Positions 10,598-23,770 of a DNA stretch of 64,000 bases are shown in pieces. Within the stretch, counting starts at the first letter, position 1. Every line of letters begins with the position of its first letter. The position numbers were made by a program, and so were the translations under genes. The notes beneath the pieces were generated by a model. It saw only the letters and a program-made list of their open reading frames with translations, searched no databases and was not told where the DNA came from. Source of the stretch: Dreissena polymorpha (lineage: Eukaryota; Mollusca; Bivalvia; Myida; Dreissenidae); assembly GCF_020536995.1 (NCBI RefSeq), contig NC_068364.1:47539200-47603199 (forward strand). Reading direction: 5' to 3'.

Positions 10598-13500
10598 CAT
10601 TTATTTAAATGACAGTCGAAATATGTAGTTATAACACAAAAGGGTTAGCATTATCAGCAAAACGTACCATTATGGTTCCATGGCTTAAGGAAAACAAATT
10701 TAAAATATGCTTTCTTCAAGAACTACACTGTAACGCAGATGTAGATAACATACCTTGGGGTAATCAATGGGGAGGAGACCTTTTCTTGAGCGGAAATAGT
10801 TCTAACTTTCTAGGCATTGGCATTTTTATCAAGAAAGATTTAGACTTTAAATATAATATTTTAGAATATTAGGAAATTATAATAGGCAGGCTACAATTAT
10901 TGAACATACAAATACAAGGGAAACTAATAGTTATGTTTAATATTTATGGTCCAGACACGGATAATACGGATTTTTTTAACACAGTATAATGCTCATTCAC
11001 TAATCCTTGGTGGGGATTTTAACACTGTTATTAACTATACGTCAGATAAACTAAACGGTCGATCAGATACACATAAAAAATGTAACGAAAAAATAAAAGA
11101 AATAATAGAAAACAATGACCTATGTGATATATGGCGTTTAAAAAAGCCACATAAACAAGTTTACACATGGCATTCAAACACTCGACCGCCTATATTTTGT
11201 CGCTTAGATTATTTTTTAATATCTCATGACATTGTAAATTGTCTCGCAGATTGCAACAGGGTTCAAGTCGGACCACTCAATAATATCAATTAAATTAAAT
11301 CTACATTTATATCGCAGAGGTCCAGGGTATTTTAAAATAAATAATTCATATTTATTGGAACAAGAATACCAAAGTTGTATCCGGGCGTCTATATCGGAAA
11401 TCGCAAACATCAATCGCGAAGCTAATCCAAATACTTTATGGGAAATAATTAAAGGGAGCATTCGAGACGAGACAATTAAATATGCCAGCAAAAAAATAGC
11501 AGGAATAAGGAACAGGAAGAAACACTTAAATCGAAAATTACATAGCTAGAACAACAACTAATAATAAATAGCAATGATTTAGATAAATGCAAACAACTGA
11601 TCGACTCAAAAAGTGAATTAAATAATCTAATTGAAAATAATATAAAAGGAATACTGCTACGAGCTAAGGCACAGTGGAGTGAAGGCTCCGAAAAAAACAC
11701 AAAATATTTTGCAAATCTGGAAAAAAACGAGCAGAAGCAAAAAGTATACAACAACTAAAAACTAAAAATAATAGCATAATACAAGACCAAAAAGACATAC
11801 TAAATCACACAGCAAACTTTTATAAAGATCTTTATAAAAAGGACACCAATAAAGATAAAAACAATTATGAACGTTTCTTTACGAATATACGCAATAAGAT
11901 AAGTCCAGAACAAGCGCATAATGAACAAAAGTATCTATCACAGCATGAATTCGCTATAGCATTGTTAGACATGAAGAACAATAAAAGTCCAGGATCTGAT
12001 GGTATCTCTGCAGGAATATGTTTTTAACTCTCTTAATTACTCTTTAGACACAAATAACCTTACAGAATTGCAAAAAACAAAGCATAATTACTTTACTACC
12101 CAAGACCGGAAAAGACACCCTTTTGTTCGATAACTGGAGGCCTGTCTCACTTCTTAATATGGATTACAAAATAGCTACAAAAGCCATTGTCAATCGCATA
12201 AAACCTTTCTTAAATCACATAATTAGTACAAACCAAACCGGCTTTATCAAAGGGAGGTACATTGGCAAAAATGTAAGACTTTTACAAGAAATTATTGAAC
12301 AAATTGATGAAACTAACGAAACCGGCCTAATATTTTTTTCTGATTTTAATAAAGCCTTCGACAGTCTTGATCATGAATTTATGTTTAAATGCCTGCGCCA
12401 TTTCGGTTTTAGCGAACACACTTTACAGTGGGTTAAGTTATTCTATAAAGATGCAACATCGATTGTTATAAATAATGGACATTTTTCGGAGTTTTTCTGT
12501 ATAAAAAGAGGGTTGAGACAAGGATGTCCTTTATCGCCGTACCTTTTTTATTATCTGCATTGAATTAATGTCGATAGACATAGAACTTAACACAGAAGTA
12601 AAAGGATTAAAAATTAATAATGTAGAACTAAAACAGTCACTGTTTGCTGATGACGCTTCCTTCATACTAGACGGTTCTCGTATATCGTTTAAAACATGAA
12701 TAAAAATCATAAAATAATTTGCGAAAATATCCGGACTTACATTAAACAGACATACATGTAAAATACTTAAAATAGGGGCATTCAAAAATAACCCAATCGA
12801 GTTTTGCAAACATAAACAATTCATCTGGAACTCTAAACACGCATCAACTTTAGGGATAGAATTTAGTAACGAACCGACATAAGTAATGCCATTAAATTTT
12901 CCTGAAAAAATGCATGCTTTTGAAACTTGTTTGAATAAAGTGAAACGGTGGAAACTTTCGTTAATTGGAAAAATCACAGTTTTAAAAAACTTTGAAATAC
13001 CCAAGCTTGTATATCCATTAACGGTTTTACCAAATTCATCTCAAGAAATCATTTCAAAAATAAATACACTATGTTTCAAATTTCTGTGGGATGAAAAACC
13101 TGATAAAATTTCCAGAAAGCGGATCATACAATATTATGCCGATGGTTGTTTAAAAATGTTAGACAGTGACCTATTCTTAACATCCCTTAAAGCCAGTTGG
13201 GTGAAAAGATTTATATTTCAACCCGACTCAAAACTGATTAGAATATATACGAATATGCTAAACAACTATGGAGTAATATTAATTTTCAAATCAAATTACC
13301 ATGAAAAAGATGTTAGAGACCTTAACATAAAATCCGAATTCTTAAAAAACATCCTCTGTGGATGGCTCAGTGTCTCATTAGAAAAAAATGAAACACCAAT
13401 ACAAAACCAAATTATCTGGAATAATACATTTATAAAAAACGAAAATAAAACTTTTTTTTATTAAAACATGGTTCGAAAGAGGTATTCAATATATTGAACA

Positions 13501-14300
13501 TATATATGATTTTAGAAAAAGAGAATTTTACAGTTTCCAAGATATAGTAAATCTTTATGAAATAGATAAAGCAGACTTTATAAATACCATCAAATTGTCA
13601 AAAGCATACCCGTCGATTGGAAAAATAAACTAAAAGTAAACGATATCATTTATACCAGCCCGGAATACATGCTTAACAAAATAACAGAACACACAAACGC
13701 TTGCAAACTATTTTATAAATCTCTTTTACTAAAACACAAACCTGAAAAGTTCAAACAATTTAACAAATGGAAAGACACGCTTAATAATCCTAACATTAAT
13801 CAAACAGCTATCTTCAGTCAATCAGTCCAATTAACTATTGACACCCAACTTAGAAATTTCCAATATAAATATCTCATGCACATTTTACCAAACAACACTT
13901 ACCTACATAAATGCCATCTCGTTCCGTCAACATTATGCGATTTTTGTTATATGTACTCAGAAACGAATATTCACGTATTCTGGGATTGTCACTTCATCCA
14001 AAAAATTTGGATGGATATAAAAAAAATTATTGACAACAAATTTAAAAGGTAAGAAAACATTGAACTTAATTTTGCAAAAATATAATTCTGTAATTCCACC
14101 ATAGCTGACTCCAAAAATGCACACGTTATAAACTCCGTAAAATGATTTGTAAATACTTTATCTTTAAATGCAAACAGGAAAAAGCAACACCGCAAATAGA
14201 TGCTTTTGTATCTTTTTTTAATAATCGAATTAAACTCGAGGAATTAATAGCGACAACACAAAATAAATTACATATATTTTATACTCACTAGGCGCTGTTT
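10598..14300 (+). mobile_element. Degenerate L1/Tx1-like LINE (non-LTR retrotransposon)
   Basis: Fragments of one ORF2-like protein run left to right in all three plus frames. An APE-type endonuclease lies at 10609-11290, with CSYNTKGL, FLQELH, GGDFN and RLDYFLIS blocks. A reverse transcriptase lies at about 11960-12690, with NWRPVSLLNMDYK, TGFIKGR, DFNKAFDSLDH, RQGCPLSPYLF and LFADD. The C-terminal domain lies at 12886-14190 and has a CDFCY...H.FWDC zinc-knuckle-like motif. Frame changes and internal stops (for example after 10872, 11293, 12026 and 12563) show that it is dead. No ORF1 is seen, so it is probably 5'-truncated. An AT-rich 3' UTR may extend to about 14640, where AATAAA-like signals occur. 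It sits in sense orientation in the host intron. Confidence 0.85.
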
Positions 14301-14789
14301 ATACTCAATTTGTACACCCACCATAAATAACCCATTTGAATATACTTTGTAACATAGGTACACCTACCCTAAAGTAACATACACTTTACTTTTTCTTCTT
14401 TTTGGTTTTTGTGTGTCTATCCATATATTTATGTAACTTTGTGATTCTATTCCATGTTGGTGAACCTTAAAACATATTTATTCACACCAACCATAGTCTT
14501 CATTGATGCTTTGTATCATAATTATATCGAGAAAAATGTGAAACAAATATTTTAAAAATTATGTATTTCATACATTATATGTTCTGCAATTATGAAATAA
14601 ATATATTACGATGGAAATAAAAAAATGGAATAACAAAAAAAGTGATATAAATAAGACATTTGTATTGTTAAAACTGTACATTGATGTGTCTTTAAAATAG
14701 TGTTGTACCATAAACAATTAATTAAATGTGTATTAAACAGGCGTTACAATTTCTGTTGTTTATTTATTGAATTTGTTATTTTGTTGTAG
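14301..14789. other. LINE 3' UTR remnant and intron
   Basis: AT-rich; probably the LINE 3' UTR to about 14640 and host intron beyond. No gene seen. Confidence 0.4.
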
Positions 14790-14822
14790 CTGTGGTTGCC
14801 TCAATTACCTGTGCCGTGCTAA
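14790..14822 (+). CDS. Candidate 33-bp phase-1 microexon, hydrophobic
   Basis: TTGTTGTAG before and GTATGC after enclose 33 bp readable in phase 1-1 as (A)VVASITCAVL. The length and phase match the gene's rule, but the support is splice consensus alone. If used with the next candidate it would place a hydrophobic segment before the 16462 exon, perhaps the leader of a second, downstream gene. Confidence 0.25.
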   Translation: MWLPQLPVPC

Positions 14823-14983
14823 GTATGCAATACATATTTGCATTTATTGAAACAAACTTAAACAAATATTCGTCATATTTATATATTTTGTGATAAAGAT
14901 TCCATACTCCGTGTAATATATCTTTACTGTATGAATTACATTCCGTTTTTTTTTTTTATCATTTCGTATGTCTTTGTTTGCAG

Positions 14984-15004
14984 TTGACATATCGATTGCT
15001 CTAG
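14984..15004 (+). CDS. Candidate 21-bp phase-1 microexon
   Basis: TTTGTTTGCAG precedes and GTATGT follows 21 bp reading (I)DISIAL in phase 1-1. Both sites are strong. Its size makes chance occurrence possible. Confidence 0.25.
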   Translation: MTYRLL

Positions 15005-16461
15005 GTATGTATACTTGTTTGAGTTCTGTTAACATCATACTAGTTGTATAGTTATTGTCAACGCACTTTTTATGTTTTTAGATAGGTTTATGCAAATGTG
15101 CAAACCAGTTGCATTAACCTAAAGTAGTTTTACATCATTCAATAGATACAGTCCACATTGGTCTATTAATGTGCACACGGTTTGTTGGAAAAGCAATCGA
15201 CTTACACCGACTACACTGTTATGATGCTACTTTTATAGAAAAGGGTAACTTAAACGCGATAGATAGCAATATAGTACGCGCTTAAGTAATTATTTCGTGT
15301 TTTAAATAGATTTCAATAGCATGTATACATTTTCTTTCTTTTTATTTGTTAAACTATGAAAGCAGTTATTGATGAATCAAGACAATACATTACATCCACT
15401 TCTTCATGCGCTTGTACTAAATGGTGTGCTCTGCGTATCATGTTTATCGAATTGTTGTCGTTTGCAAAGTATAATATTTGTACTATGTTGGATTTTAAAC
15501 TTAAATGTTAAATCACTATTGTGGAAAGTAAATACCTCCGTTAACGTCTTATTTGTCACATGGTAGTATAGTCATAAATTAATTTCAATAGCTTTTATAC
15601 AGTCATTAGAAATATCATCAGAATATAGCTTCGAATAAAACATGTACTTACTAAGTACATTATACACACTGTTTCAACATTTTATTTTGTTTACGTGTCA
15701 TAATGCTCTGTAATGACGTTAATTTATATCTTCCGTCAATACATTTTAGTGAGATATTATATTTTATTTTGATTTCATCAGAGCTAACCGAAAATGAAGA
15801 CAGAGTAATTTGCCGCTTACCAAAGAATATTATGGTCTAGTTTTTGTATCCGCTAACGTATGCGATAAGCCAGATATGCACAAAATAAACCACCATCAAC
15901 GTCATTGTCTAGTTTGTAAATCCAACGAATTGCTCGGTAAACTACCCACTCATTAATAAGTTATCCGTCCTTAAGGATATACACGTATGTAAAATTCAAA
16001 TGATTGTTTAATAGTAGCTCTTTATATGGCATGATAATTTAAAATGAGACATGCGCACACCAATTAAATCTTTGTTTCCATGCTCATCTAAATTTAATGC
16101 TTTGTGTATGACTTACTTTTTCGGTTGGTTATACGTTGTGAAAACTTAAATATGCATTTAATAAAATGCTAATTTCAAACATATGTGTTTAAGATTGCTA
16201 ATCATGTTGCCATAATTTTGGTTATATGCTTAAGATCGTACAAATAATATTTGTATACATCCCTTCTGTGTTATAATCATACGAATGTCTGTATTAATTC
16301 ACCATCAAAGTATGCGTTTGGCACACTTATCAAAATATTTATTAAAAAAATGCGTTTGTTAAGAAGATGGACTATTTTCAATTCTTAAGTACAATGTATG
16401 TCTGTATGTCGAAAATTTATTAAAGTTTGTGTAACGATGTTGTTTTTTGTTTTACGCTTAG
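15005..16461. other. Intron with copied segment
   Basis: No gene. The stretch at about 15785-15960 recurs diverged at about 20535-20720 (shared words AGATATGCAC and GTCATTGTCTAGTTTGT). The final 100 bp before the exon are shared with the introns ending at 18728, 20901 and 22459. Confidence 0.5.
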
Positions 16462-16710
16462 AATGCAGCGGGCATGGACATTTGGACCACCGCTGTGTGT
16501 GTGACCACGGTTATGCTGGCACGATTTGTGAAATACACTGTCTAAATGGCGGCGTCCAAAGTAATCATGACCCTAGTCGTTGCCATTGTTCTGACAGATG
16601 GGCAGGAAAAGCTTGTGAAATCGACTGCCACCATGGCCGCCACGATGAGCATGACCGGACAAAATGTCACTGTGATCCGGGTTGGACCGGTACACATTGT
16701 GACCAGAAAG
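16462..16710 (+). CDS. Exon 5: three EGF-like repeats
   Basis: The acceptor TTTTACGCTTAG and donor GTATGT enclose 249 bp, phase 1-1. Three four-cysteine repeats are read: ECSGHGHLDHRCVCDHGYAG, then HCLNGG...CHCSDRWAG, then DCHHGRHDEHDRTKCHCDPG with GWTG. The exon is a close paralogue of 19963-20217, with the same repeat order and motifs. Confidence 0.85.
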
Positions 16711-17697
16711 GTATGTACAGGTTTAACACCAAAGCAAGTGTTTTAATTTAGCACAAATTATATGATATTTGTTAAAGAATCGAACACATTTAAAACATGT
16801 GCATGTGCATAAAATGTATAATTAATGCGACACGATTAAATTCAAATTACACTGAATATACCATATCTAAAAGACAAGGATACTTTGTTAAAAAAAACGT
16901 TATCACATTAGTAATTTTGTTAATTCTAAGCATATATGATTCTTATAGTTAAGTGACTCTCAATTAAACAACATGTTTGACTTACCATCTTGACACTTAT
17001 TATTATTATACATCTCTTCTTTAATAGATGTACATTATTGAACATTTATGACCACACACAATGTCAATGTAACGCTAGAAGGACTGGGGATCATTGTGAA
17101 TATATGGATAATTTTTGTCTAACATGCTTATAATTTGCAGTTAATCACAAAATATATAAATTCGTTGATTTTGTGTTGTTTGAAAAACAATAAATACCTG
17201 TTTTGTCAAATGTTAAATATTAAGCCATAATTTGTTCCAGTGTGAACTCGTCTTTTTCATACATGTAGAATCTAATGTGCATACCCCCTCGTAACATATA
17301 TTACATCGTAATATATATTACAGTAAATCCGTCTTTGTTTAACTAACCTGTCTATTATATAATCTTATATTTATGAATGTATTTATTTATTTATTTATCT
17401 GCAACAATTATTTAAAGGTCATATATATATATATATATAAACATGAACATTTTGACTTCAACTATATCGTAATATTGACCTATAAGCATCAGTTACACTT
17501 ATGCCATGATTAAACTTGTTTGACCAAGAATATATGACTTCTGATATATTATTAATGTTAATGACAACGGTCTCGTGATATAAATCTATATATCACATAC
17601 GCTAAGATTTAAATAATACGATGGACGGAGCGATACAAATAAGTCATTTTTTATTGATATTTTGTTCCCGAAAGTTTACACAAATTTTTCTTTTAAG
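16711..17697. other. Intron with an EGF-like relic
   Basis: Mostly AT-rich. At about 17027-17101, after an acceptor-like TTAATAG, one frame reads C-TLLNIYDHTQ-CQC-NARRTGDH-CE, the four-cysteine EGF pattern. Only one base precedes the first Cys codon, where the gene's phase-1 rule needs two, so it looks like a decayed exon. Confidence 0.4.
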
Positions 17698-17760
17698 TCG
17701 TAACAACTACAAAGATAACTACAACCTCTACGACGACCCGAATGTCAACCACTCCAGCAG
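17698..17760 (+). CDS. Exon 6: Thr-rich linker
   Basis: 63 bp between TTTTAAG and GTAACT, phase 1-1. It reads VTTTKITTTSTTTRMSTTPA. It is Thr-rich with a Pro near the end, a typical target for dense O-glycosylation and so likely an extended stalk. It is similar to the two 87-bp Thr exons downstream, including the shared ending TTPA-G and donor. Confidence 0.7.
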
Positions 17761-18728
17761 GTAACTTGTACTTTGCATGTCTTTGTTACTATCATACTCC
17801 TCTGTTAATAATCTAATAAATATATACGTTTAGATAGGCTATTAAATTATTAGATAGATTCTCTACGTTAAATCACAAATGGTAAGATAAAAATACATTT
17901 TTGTAGCCACAAGTGGTGAACAAACTTATTGTATATCATCACTCTTTGTAAAAATCTATATTCTACAAAAAAAAACTTATTTTATTTGTATAGCATGCTT
18001 ATGTCACCGTTTATTTGCATTTTAAAATAGTGTCACTGGAGAATCGTGCGGAAATAAATGACGCCATGAAGGGATAAACGTTGTCATTTTCAAATTTATA
18101 TAGAAAAATATTAAAAATCTTCTCTCTATTCTTACTTTATGAATTAAGAAGTTCTAAAATCTGCCAATTAAATGTACAATAAAGAGACTACTTCACCTGA
18201 CCCATGTAGTTTACACAACAAATATTATATTACTTTTTCATAAAATAATATACGAATGCCAGTATAGTATGTGTCTCTTGATAACTGTAATAGTTATAAT
18301 CATGGTAGAAAGCAAACAATTCAAAATGTCAAGTACCTGGTCAGTCAATTAACTCGAATGCTCTAAGCAGAAAATATACGAACGCACATGCATGCATACA
18401 TATAGACCTACAGACAGACAGACCTATAGACAGACAGACCTACATACTTACAGACAGACAGACAGACATATGTTTGTATTATTGCCAATTATGTTCTCGT
18501 ATTAATGGTTATATGTTTAAGATCTTGCACATAATATTTGTGTACATTCCTTTTGTTTTGTAATCATACGATGGCCAGTATGAATTCACCATCTAAGTAT
18601 GCGTTTGACATCATATTTAAAAATGTGCTTGTTAAGACGATGGACTATTTGCAATTCTTGAATACAATGTCTATCTGTCGAAAATTTATTAAAGTTTGTT
18701 TAACGATGTTTTGTTGTTTTACGCTTAG
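17761..18728. other. Intron with GACA microsatellite
   Basis: No gene seen. An imperfect CAGACAGAC tract lies at 18408-18472. From about 18490 the sequence matches the 3' ends of the introns before 20902 and 22460. Confidence 0.5.
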
Positions 18729-18809
18729 AATGTAGGCATGGACGCTGGGACTCTCACGCTCACCACTGTGTGTGCGACAATGGATGGGGCGGCAACCACT
18801 GCGATATAA
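18729..18809 (+). CDS. Exon 7: one EGF-like repeat
   Basis: 81 bp after ACGCTTAG, donor GTAAAT, phase 1-1. It reads ECRHGRWDSHAHHCVCDNGW then GGNHCDI. It is nearly the same module as 22460-22543 and the damaged copy at 20902, and the intron sequence on both sides is conserved with them. Confidence 0.8.
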   Translation, partial: NVGMDAGTLTLTTVCATMDGAATTAI

Positions 18810-19246
18810 GTAAATATATACTTCTTTCAAGTGGATACCGAAATTTTTACAATGCTAAAAATGTTGGATCAATATGTATTATTATAATTGAAACAGTCTG
18901 AAATTCATATGTGTTTCGATACATGTTTAGATATGTGTTCACATAAGTGGTTTCATTTGGCAATAGCAGATATGGGTCAGAGGTTTTTGACACCATTGAG
19001 AAAGTTAAGATTTCAGCAAACTGATTGAAAAAAATTCACACGATATTATTGTGTTTAAAAAAGCTTAAACGCAATGGGAATATAATCATTCCTTTGTTAC
19101 CTGGAATGTTGAACGTATAATCTTGATATCAAATCCCAAAATAATCCGTTGCGAGAGTGGTGACTATTTTAAATTGGACATGAACTTTTTTGAATGCCAT
19201 ATAACCAACATCGCAAACGCCGCAAAGCGCCACTCTGGCTAATAAC

Positions 19247-19507
<261 letters not shown>

Positions 19508-19784
19508 CTCAAGAGAGACAACATCTAGGCTAATTACATACAAACTAAGGCCATACTTTTTATTATTTGTGTATCTCGCATAATAGTTATTCTACACAAT
19601 AGCTACAAGAGTGGTGCCTATCAGATAGACAATTAGAAATACTAATGCTAATGCTCGATTTTGCCTATTTTCGTTTACAATTGGGCATTGACACAAGTAC
19701 AGATAGTTTATTTTGCCAATCAATTTAATATATAGCATACTTCAATTATTTTATTGAAATACTTCAATTATTTTATTGTAAATA

Positions 19785-20460
19785 AATTCAAGATTAATGG
19801 ATTAGTCCAATACGGTAAAGATTGAGAAAACATGCCTTTGCTATCAAAACAACAACCTTAAGAATTGACCATGTTTGTCGAAGGAAGAAAATATACTATC
19901 CATGAGCTGAGTCAAATTTGCATTTCATGTATTATACTCACATAACGACTACATATTTACAGATTGCGGCCATCATGGACATTTGAGCGACAACACATGT
20001 GTGTGTAACCCCGGTTATGCCGGTACAACTTGTGATGTACAGTGTCAAAATGGCGGCATCCAGAGTCATTCTGACCCTAGTCGTTGCTATTGTTCTGACA
20101 ACAGATGGGCGGGAAGAGCTTGTGAAATCCACTGTATACATGGCCACCAAGATGAGCATGACCGGACAAAATGTCTTTGTGACTGGGATTGGGCCGGTAC
20201 ACATTGTGACCAAATTGGTGTGTACAGGTAAACTTAACACCAAAGCAAGTGTGTTAATTTAGCACAAATTATATGATATTTATTAACGAATCGAATTAAA
20301 TACAAAATTAATGGATTAGTTCAATACGGTAAAGATTGAGAAAACATGCCTTTGCTATCAAAACAACAACCTTAAGAATTGACCATGGTTTTCGAAGGAA
20401 AAGAATATACTATCCATGAGCTGAGTCAAATTTGCATTTCATGTATTATACTCACACACA
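19785..20460. repeat. Direct repeat flanking exon 8
   Basis: A block of about 150 bp at 19790-19948 (TGGATTAGTCCAATACGGTA ...) recurs at about 20306-20458 on the other side of the exon. It is nearly identical and ends in the same ATTATACTCACA. Confidence 0.8.
19963..20217 (+). CDS. Exon 8: three EGF-like repeats
   Basis: 255 bp between TTTACAG and GTGTGT, phase 1-1. Three four-cysteine repeats: CGHHGHLSDNTCVCNPGYAG, then QCQNGG...CYCSDNRWAG, then HCIHGHQDEHDRTKCLCDWD. It is a duplicate of exon 5 with one extra Asn codon in the second repeat. The 3' flanking intron is also shared, including GCACAAATTATATGATATTT. Confidence 0.85.
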
Positions 20461-20528
20461 GACATACACACATACACAGACAAAAAAACACAGAAACACA
20501 GACAGGTAGACAGACAGACAGACAGACA
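20452..20528. repeat. CACA/GACA microsatellite
   Basis: ACACACAGACATACACAC grading into (GACA)n. It sits at the edge of the copied block that follows exon 8. Confidence 0.85.
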
Positions 20529-20901
20529 TAGTGAAAATGAACACAGAGTTACCTTGCTGCTTACAAAACAGTATAACGGCCTATGTTTGTTTATCCGCAA
20601 ACGGATAAGATCAGGCAGATATGCACGAAATAATCCACCATCACGTCATTGTCTAGTTTGTTTATCAAACGATGAATTTGTTTCGGGGTACCATTTTTCA
20701 GATGCTCGGTAAACTACATCCCTTTTTGTGTCATGAAAATACGAATGTCTATATTAATTCACCATCAAAGTATGCGTGCGGCATCATATTTTTTTTAATG
20801 TTTATGTTAAGACGATGGACTATTTGCAAGTATTGAATACAATGTATGTCGGTCGAGAATTTATTCAAGTTTGTTTATCGATGTTATTGTTTTACGCTTA
20901 G

Positions 20902-20986
20902 GGAAGCGGGCATGGGCACTTTAACTCTCACGCTCGCCAGTGTGTGTGTGAACATGAATGGGACGGTAAACACTGCGAGCATCCAA
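20902..20986 (+). pseudogene. EGF-like exon copy, probably non-functional
   Basis: It follows the same TTTTACGCTTAG acceptor as its sister exons. The frame GSGHGHFNSHARQCVCEHEW then DGKHCEHP is clear, ending at donor GTACAC. The first Cys codon is missing and two bases are lost at the exon start. Splicing here would therefore break the phase-1 rule used by every other exon of the array. Skipping it keeps the gene in frame. It may be a dying exon or a sequence that acts only as intron. Confidence 0.6.
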
Positions 20987-22459
20987 GTACACATATATTT
21001 CTTTCCAATAGATACTGGGACTTTCACAGTGGTCAACAGTTTTTGATAAATATGTATTATTTTAATTGAAACAGTCTGACATTCTTATATCTGTCCGATA
21101 CATGTTTAGATATGTGTATACATAAGTGGATGCGCTTTACAAGAGAAGATAAGGGTCGGATGTTTAAGACATCATTAAGAAAGATAAGATTTTTGCAAAT
21201 TGATGAAACAATCAGTATAACAAACATTTAACACGATTGTATTTAACAAAAAGGCTTAAAAGCTATTCGCATAAAATCATCAATATTTTTACCTGGTGCA
21301 ATATTTCAAGTCATATATCCAAATCCCCAAAAAATCCGTTGTGACAGTGCTGACTTTTTGTATAGTTGAACATCATGTTTTCAAAAGAATCAACATCGCA
21401 AACTCCTCAAAGCGCACATCTGGCTTTTAACTATTTTGGCATTTCATTTTTAAAAAAATGTTCACTACCACTAACACGTGTTATCCCTTATTTGCCGACC
21501 TACATTAAATTTTGGAATTTCGGTATACCATGTCAATTGCGCGATCATTTTCGCAACATTTGAATATTGTCGCCAACTTTCGTATTAAAAAATAGATCAC
21601 ATTGTTACTAACATATCACAGATTGCTCACTTTTTGGTCAACTACGCAATTGAAAAGTATGTTACGTACAACATGATACATACACGATACGCTTTAAAGG
21701 TAAAAATTTCTCGCATCTTTTTTAAGAGAAGTAAATTACAATGGAATACAATGGAAAGAGATTATGAAGAATTTTTTTTTGAACCATACATGTATGAGAC
21801 GAAATTTAGTGATTGTCAGTCAGATTTGTCTAAATGTAACTCGGACCGTGAGAAATCTTTTGCCGTTGCTCAATATGACCATCGTGTAGGGAATACGGAT
21901 TGTTAACAAAATTGTTTAACTCACATGCCAGAAACGAAACACAATTCATTTTTTGTTTGATTGATTGTAATTCTGCAGTACGATCGTATTGAATATGACT
22001 ACGTCGAACGGTTCATAATTATCGACACAGAGCGGATAATTGCTAGAATTCTGAATGTATTTATGTTTTGTGTTTCCAAACCATTGATGGGTATATGCTA
22101 ATAAAAATATTTGGTATTTTGAATAATCCGTATTTGTTATCTACATAAAGGCATAACGATAATGCGTTTCCGTGTTTTTAGTTATATTTATACATTTAGA
22201 ATATTGTCGCGCAATTTCAGAAAATATACAAATCATTTTAAGTAAACTGTAATATTTATTCCGAGGGTACATCCCTTAGGTTTTGTAATCATACGATGGC
22301 CTATATGAATTAACCATCAAATAATGCGTTTGGCATCATATGGAAAAAATGTGTCTGTTGAGACGATGGACTATTTGATAATCTTGAATACAATGTATGT
22401 CCGTCTGTCGAACATTTATTTAAGTTTGTTTATCGATGGTGTTGTTGTTTTACGCTTAG
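20987..22459. other. Intron, copied module sequence
   Basis: 20987-21440 matches 18810-19246 and 22544-23010. An acceptor-like CACAG followed by ATTGCTCACTTTTTGG at 21619-21640 resembles an exon start but runs into a stop. A 90-codon frame at 21634-21906 has no motif. Confidence 0.45.
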
Positions 22460-22543
22460 AATGCACGCATGGACGCTGGGACTCTAACGCTCACCTGTGT
22501 GTGTGCGACCTCGGATGGGACGGTCGCCACTGCAATCATTCAA
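22460..22543 (+). CDS. Exon 9: one EGF-like repeat
   Basis: 84 bp after ACGCTTAG, donor GTAAAT, phase 1-1. It reads ECTHGRWDSNAHLCVCDLGW then DGRHCNHS. It is a sister of exon 7. Confidence 0.8.
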
Positions 22544-23269
22544 GTAAATATATACTTTATTAAATGGATAGCGAAATTTTAACAGTGTCAAAAGTGTTTG
22601 ATATATAGGTATTATTACAATTGAAACAGTCTGACAATGTATGTGTATCCAATACATGTAAAGATATGTGTATACATAAGAGTTTTCTTTTGGCAAGAGC
22701 AGATATGGGTCAGAATTATTTGACACGATTTAGGAAGGTAAGATTTCAGCAAACTGATGAAAGAAATAAGTGTATCACAAACAATTAACACGTTATTATT
22801 GTGTTAAAACAAGACTTAAACGCAATGGGAATATAACCATTTCTGTTTTTTCCCTTATGCTTTATGTTAAGTCTTAACTTGATACCAACATCCAAAAATA
22901 ATCCGTTGTGAAAGTGGTGACCATTCTAAAGTTGATATGACCTTTTTGAATGCCATAGAACCAACATCGCAAACGCCGCAAAGCGCCACTCTAGCTAATA
23001 ACCATCTTGGCATTGCATTAAAAATGTTTGCTCCCACTTAAACGTCTGATCCCATGTTTGACGACTAATATTTAGTTGCATAGAAAGCCTTACGCTTATT
23101 TTGAAAAGATTTCGCGTCCGTTTCCTGGACGCGACTTAAACCAGAACTTTGTGTCTAACAGCAATCGTTTTTTCTTTATTTTATATTTATTCCGAGGGGA
23201 CATACGAATTTAGTTTCTAAATGTCTGGAACAAAGAAATATAATCAGCTTTGTTACGTTTGTTATTTAA

Positions 23270-23770
23270 AGCCACACAACTTGAAATCAAATACATGGCA
23301 TAGTAAATTTAAGTATAAATAAGAAACATATTTTATCTATGCCAATTTGAATATATCTGGTGGTTACAAGGTGGAAATACGTCTCTTTTGCGCTTTAAAA
23401 CTAAAAAATAATCGCGTTTGTCGAAATGGACGTATACGTCTAGAAATCCTACTTTCTGTTAAAAAGCGGTACCGTTTAAAAAATAATAAATTACTTGCTA
23501 ACTAGGCTATATATTTAATTTTACCTATCTCAATTAGAATATATCTGGTGGTTACAAGGTAGAAATCCGTCTTTTTGCGCTTAAAACTAAAAAAAATCGC
23601 GTTTGTCGCAATGTACGTATACGTATAAAAATCCTACTTTCGGTTTTAAAATTTAAAAAATAAATAAATTACTTGCTAACTAGGCTTTAGATTTAATGAC
23701 AATTTTTCACACTTTCAAATTGCATCAATATGTATTGATTAACGTGTACTTTATTTCAAGGTGTGTGGCT
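23270..23770. mobile_element. TTAA-flanked MITE inserted in copy A only
   Basis: It is bounded by AGCCACACAACTTGAAA and the complement of TTTCAAGGTGTGTGGCT and flanked by TTAA (23266-23269 and 23771-23774). Copy B has a single TTAA at 25801-25804 at the matching position, the uninterrupted site. The inside is a tandem pair of about 190-bp units containing ATCTGGTGGTTACAAGG. TTAA duplication suggests a piggyBac-type mobiliser. A 6-bp TTTAAA reading of the junction is equally possible. Confidence 0.8.

Noticed and set aside
21619-21906. Acceptor plus ATTGC start resembling another EGF exon, and a 90-codon frame
   Set aside because: The phase-1 reading meets a stop after about nine codons and no EGF pattern follows.
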